Assembly (NCBI GenBank): GCA_016183145.1
Contig: JACPFE010000263.1
Location: 1-6,492 of the forward strand
DNA from: Deltaproteobacteria bacterium
GTDB taxonomy: Bacteria > Desulfobacterota > Binatia > UBA9968
DNA length: 6,492 bases
Direction: 5' to 3'
The notes below the pieces were generated by a model. That model did no database searches. It was not told the DNA's origin and saw only the letters and a program-made list of their open reading frames with translations. Position numbers and translations under genes: made by a program. Shown here piece by piece: positions 5,490-6,492 of the stretch. How positions within the stretch are numbered: the stretch's first letter is position 1; every line of letters starts with the position of its first letter.

Positions 5490-5810
5490 ATGAAAGACGA
5501 TTCATTTAAGGACTTCGTGTTGGATCAGCTTCAGGAGCTCGATGATGTCGAAGCGCGGCGGATGTTCGGGGGATTCGGGCTTTATCAAGATGAAACTTTT
5601 TTCGGCATCATCCACAAAGGCCGCCTCTACTTCAAGATCGATGAAACTACGGTTGGAGAATATCGCAAGAGAAAGATGAAACCGTTTCGCCCCAATGCGA
5701 GGCAAACGCTCAAGAGCTATTACCAAGTGCCGGTGGATATCATTGACGATAGAGATCAACTTGCTGAATGGGCTCAGTCCGCTCTTCGTTGCCAGAGCAC
5801 AAAGGGGTAA
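5490..5810 (+). CDS. TfoX N-terminal-domain protein
   Basis: This 106-residue protein consists of one TfoX/Sxy N-terminal domain: FKDFVLDQLQEL (6-17), the signature EARRMFGGFGLY (21-32), FFGIIHKGRLYFKID (37-51), and KMKPFRP followed by YYQVPVDIIDD (62-87). In gammaproteobacteria TfoX/Sxy activates competence genes with CRP, but that protein also has a C-terminal domain that is missing here. Stand-alone N-domain proteins are common in many phyla and of unknown function, so a competence role should not be assumed. The ATG at 5490 fits the family N-terminus. No clear Shine-Dalgarno sequence precedes it, and another in-frame ATG at 5460 lies within the heptamer repeat and would add ten residues. 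It follows the transporter by 50 bp and may be co-transcribed. Confidence 0.88.
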   Translation: MKDDSFKDFVLDQLQELDDVEARRMFGGFGLYQDETFFGIIHKGRLYFKIDETTVGEYRKRKMKPFRPNARQTLKSYYQVPVDIIDDRDQLAEWAQSALRCQSTKG

Positions 5811-5864
5811 TGTATCCCCCGCTGGTTGTAGGAACCGTCACATTGAGCTGAAGGATCATGAACT

Positions 5865-5902
5865 CCTTCCCCCTTCGACGGGGGAAGGCCGGGATAGGGG
5901 TG
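5865..5902 (+). repeat. REP-like hairpin unit, left copy
   Basis: CCTTCCCCC and GGGGGAAGG form a perfect 9-bp stem with a 6-base TTCGAC loop (5865-5888), followed by the tail GGCCGGGATAGGGGTG ending at 5902. This C-rich stem plus G-rich tail is the form of repetitive extragenic palindromes. It follows the TfoX-like gene by 54 bp and could stop or stabilise its transcript, although no T run follows. It pairs with the inverted copy at 5920-5980. Confidence 0.7.
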
Positions 5903-5919
5903 CGAGAGCGGCCGTCGAT

Positions 5920-5980
5920 CACCCCCACCTTTGTCCCTTCGACTTCGCTCAGGACAGGCCTCGCCCGTCGGGGAGGGAGG
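5920..5980 (-). repeat. REP-like hairpin unit, right inverted copy, interrupted
   Basis: Read on the minus strand, this unit starts CCTCCCTCCCCGACGGGCGA, continues to GGCC, and ends AAGGTGGGGGTG, resembling the left unit throughout. A 25-bp dispersed repeat (5932-5956) separates GGCC from AAGG. Its own stem (5959-5976) pairs with one mismatch. With the left unit and the 17-bp centre it forms a BIME-like inverted pair. Confidence 0.65.
5932..5956 (-). repeat. 25-bp CCTGAGCGAAGTCGAAGG-type dispersed repeat
   Basis: The minus strand reads TGTCC, CTGAGCGAAGTCGAAG-type core, then GGACA, giving 5-bp terminal inverted repeats. If translated, this core gives LSEVEG, PERSRR or FDFAQD, strings I recall as recurring in spurious proteins from environmental genomes, so it is a widespread intergenic repeat and not a gene. 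It lies inside the right REP-like unit. A related interrupted copy is at 1015-1057. Confidence 0.7.
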
Positions 5981-6065
5981 ATATAATAACTCTTGATAAG
6001 AGCGACGGTCTTGCGTGTTCGCAATTCGCGGCGGTTCAGTCACCGACAGATGCGCGGTCAGCGGA

Positions 6066-6443
6066 TTATTTCGGCGGGATGCTGTAAAGACTCGCGGTGG
6101 GATTAAAATAATGATCCAGCGCGAGCCAGAGACTCCGCGAGTGGTGGAAGAAGAGCAGCGGAAAGATGATTGCGAAGGGGACCCAGAGCGCGAGTTGCTG
6201 GTTGATCGTCATGCCGGTGAAAGCGTCGAGGAGAAAGAAGCCGGGCACGGCGATCGCCACGGTGGCCGCGTAATTGATGTAGATCGCGCCGACGAAGTAG
6301 CCCTGCTCCCGTTCGAACTGCAGGTCACACTGGCGACAGTTGGAATGCATTCGAAAAGGTTTTGCGTACAGCGGCCCGACGCCGCAGCGCGGGCAGCGCA
6401 GGCGCAGGGCGCTTCTGACCATTGAAAAGATGCGTCTGGTCAC
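6066..6443 (-). CDS. DUF983 zinc-ribbon membrane protein
   Basis: This small protein (125 residues from the chosen start) has an N-terminal zinc ribbon, CPRCG (C17 and C20) and CRQC (C36 and C39), followed by the family signature FEREQGYFVGAIYINY (44-59). Two membrane segments follow (about 50-76 and 85-103), and the loop after them has HHSRSLWLALDHYF. This is the DUF983 family, short inner-membrane proteins of unknown function. The frame extends to an ATG at 6485, near the window edge. Those first 14 codons include TTA, ATA, AGG and AGA, unlike the rest of the gene, and contain AGGAG, which sits 13 bases before the GTG at 6443. A plain ATG at 6422 without a binding site is also possible. The domain is complete from any of these starts. 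The promoter is probably near or beyond the right edge. Confidence 0.85.
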   Translation of the reverse strand: MTRRIFSMVRSALRLRCPRCGVGPLYAKPFRMHSNCRQCDLQFEREQGYFVGAIYINYAATVAIAVPGFFLLDAFTGMTINQQLALWVPFAIIFPLLFFHHSRSLWLALDHYFNPTASLYSIPPK

Positions 6444-6492
6444 GCTGGTGTGCTGTCTCCTAAGTTCGAAATTTATTAATGTCATTCCGGCC

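Noticed and set aside
5076..5810. A fused frame joining transporter DNA with the TfoX-like gene
   Set aside because: The first half is an out-of-frame reading of the transporter; the frame merely runs on through the heptamer repeat into the real gene at 5490.
5774..6043. Minus-strand frames of about 90 codons between the TfoX-like and DUF983 genes
   Set aside because: Their translations contain LSEVEG and PERSRR, the conceptual translation of the dispersed repeat, so they are repeat DNA and not genes.
1..6492. CRISPR array, tRNA or rRNA
   Set aside because: No regularly spaced repeats of 25-40 bp, no tRNA T-loop context that I could recognise, and no ribosomal RNA core sequence were seen on reading.

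Overview
The window is GC-rich, about 6.5 kb, and looks like chromosomal DNA of an uncultured environmental bacterium. A deltaproteobacterial or Binatota-like lineage is plausible: the lipoprotein implies an outer membrane, there is a CoA-ester-oxidation gene remnant and a PEP mutase/isocitrate lyase-family gene, and the intergenic repeats are of the kind common in such genomes. The taxonomic guess is weak. I see no rRNA, tRNA, CRISPR array, transposase or phage gene.

Layout. Positions 1-420 hold no recognisable gene. Positions 421-836 (-) are an acyl-CoA dehydrogenase pseudogene whose N- and C-terminal ends are joined out of frame after a large internal deletion. Positions 837-1159 are a non-coding gap with a perfect 20-bp palindrome and two hairpin-forming repeats. 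Positions 1160-2023 (+) encode an intact PEP mutase/isocitrate lyase-family enzyme. Positions 2090-3244 (-) encode an AAA_14/DUF4143 ATPase, whose promoter, 12-bp inverted repeat and start codon coincide, so it is probably leaderless and self-regulated. At 3431-3535 (+) lies a second, nearly identical copy of only the 3' end of the PEP mutase-family gene, so the ATPase sits between an intact gene and a paralogue remnant. The remnant stops 4 bp before a MOSC-domain gene (3540-4022, +).

From 4100 on the genes are intact and ordinary: a BON-domain lipoprotein (4100-4411, -), a divergently transcribed EamA-type transporter (4579-5439, +), a TfoX N-terminal-domain protein (5490-5810, +) preceded by a heptamer tandem repeat, and a DUF983 zinc-ribbon membrane protein (6066-6443, -). 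The gap before DUF983 carries a pair of REP-like hairpin units in inverted orientation; one of them is interrupted by a 25-bp dispersed repeat.

No shared pathway links these genes. The left half looks like a site of gene decay and rearrangement (two pseudogenes around an accessory ATPase), the right half like housekeeping and accessory genes separated by repeats. I found no convincing new multi-gene system. The best leads are the ATPase with its self-overlapping operator between duplicated gene ends, and the nested repeat at 5865-5980.
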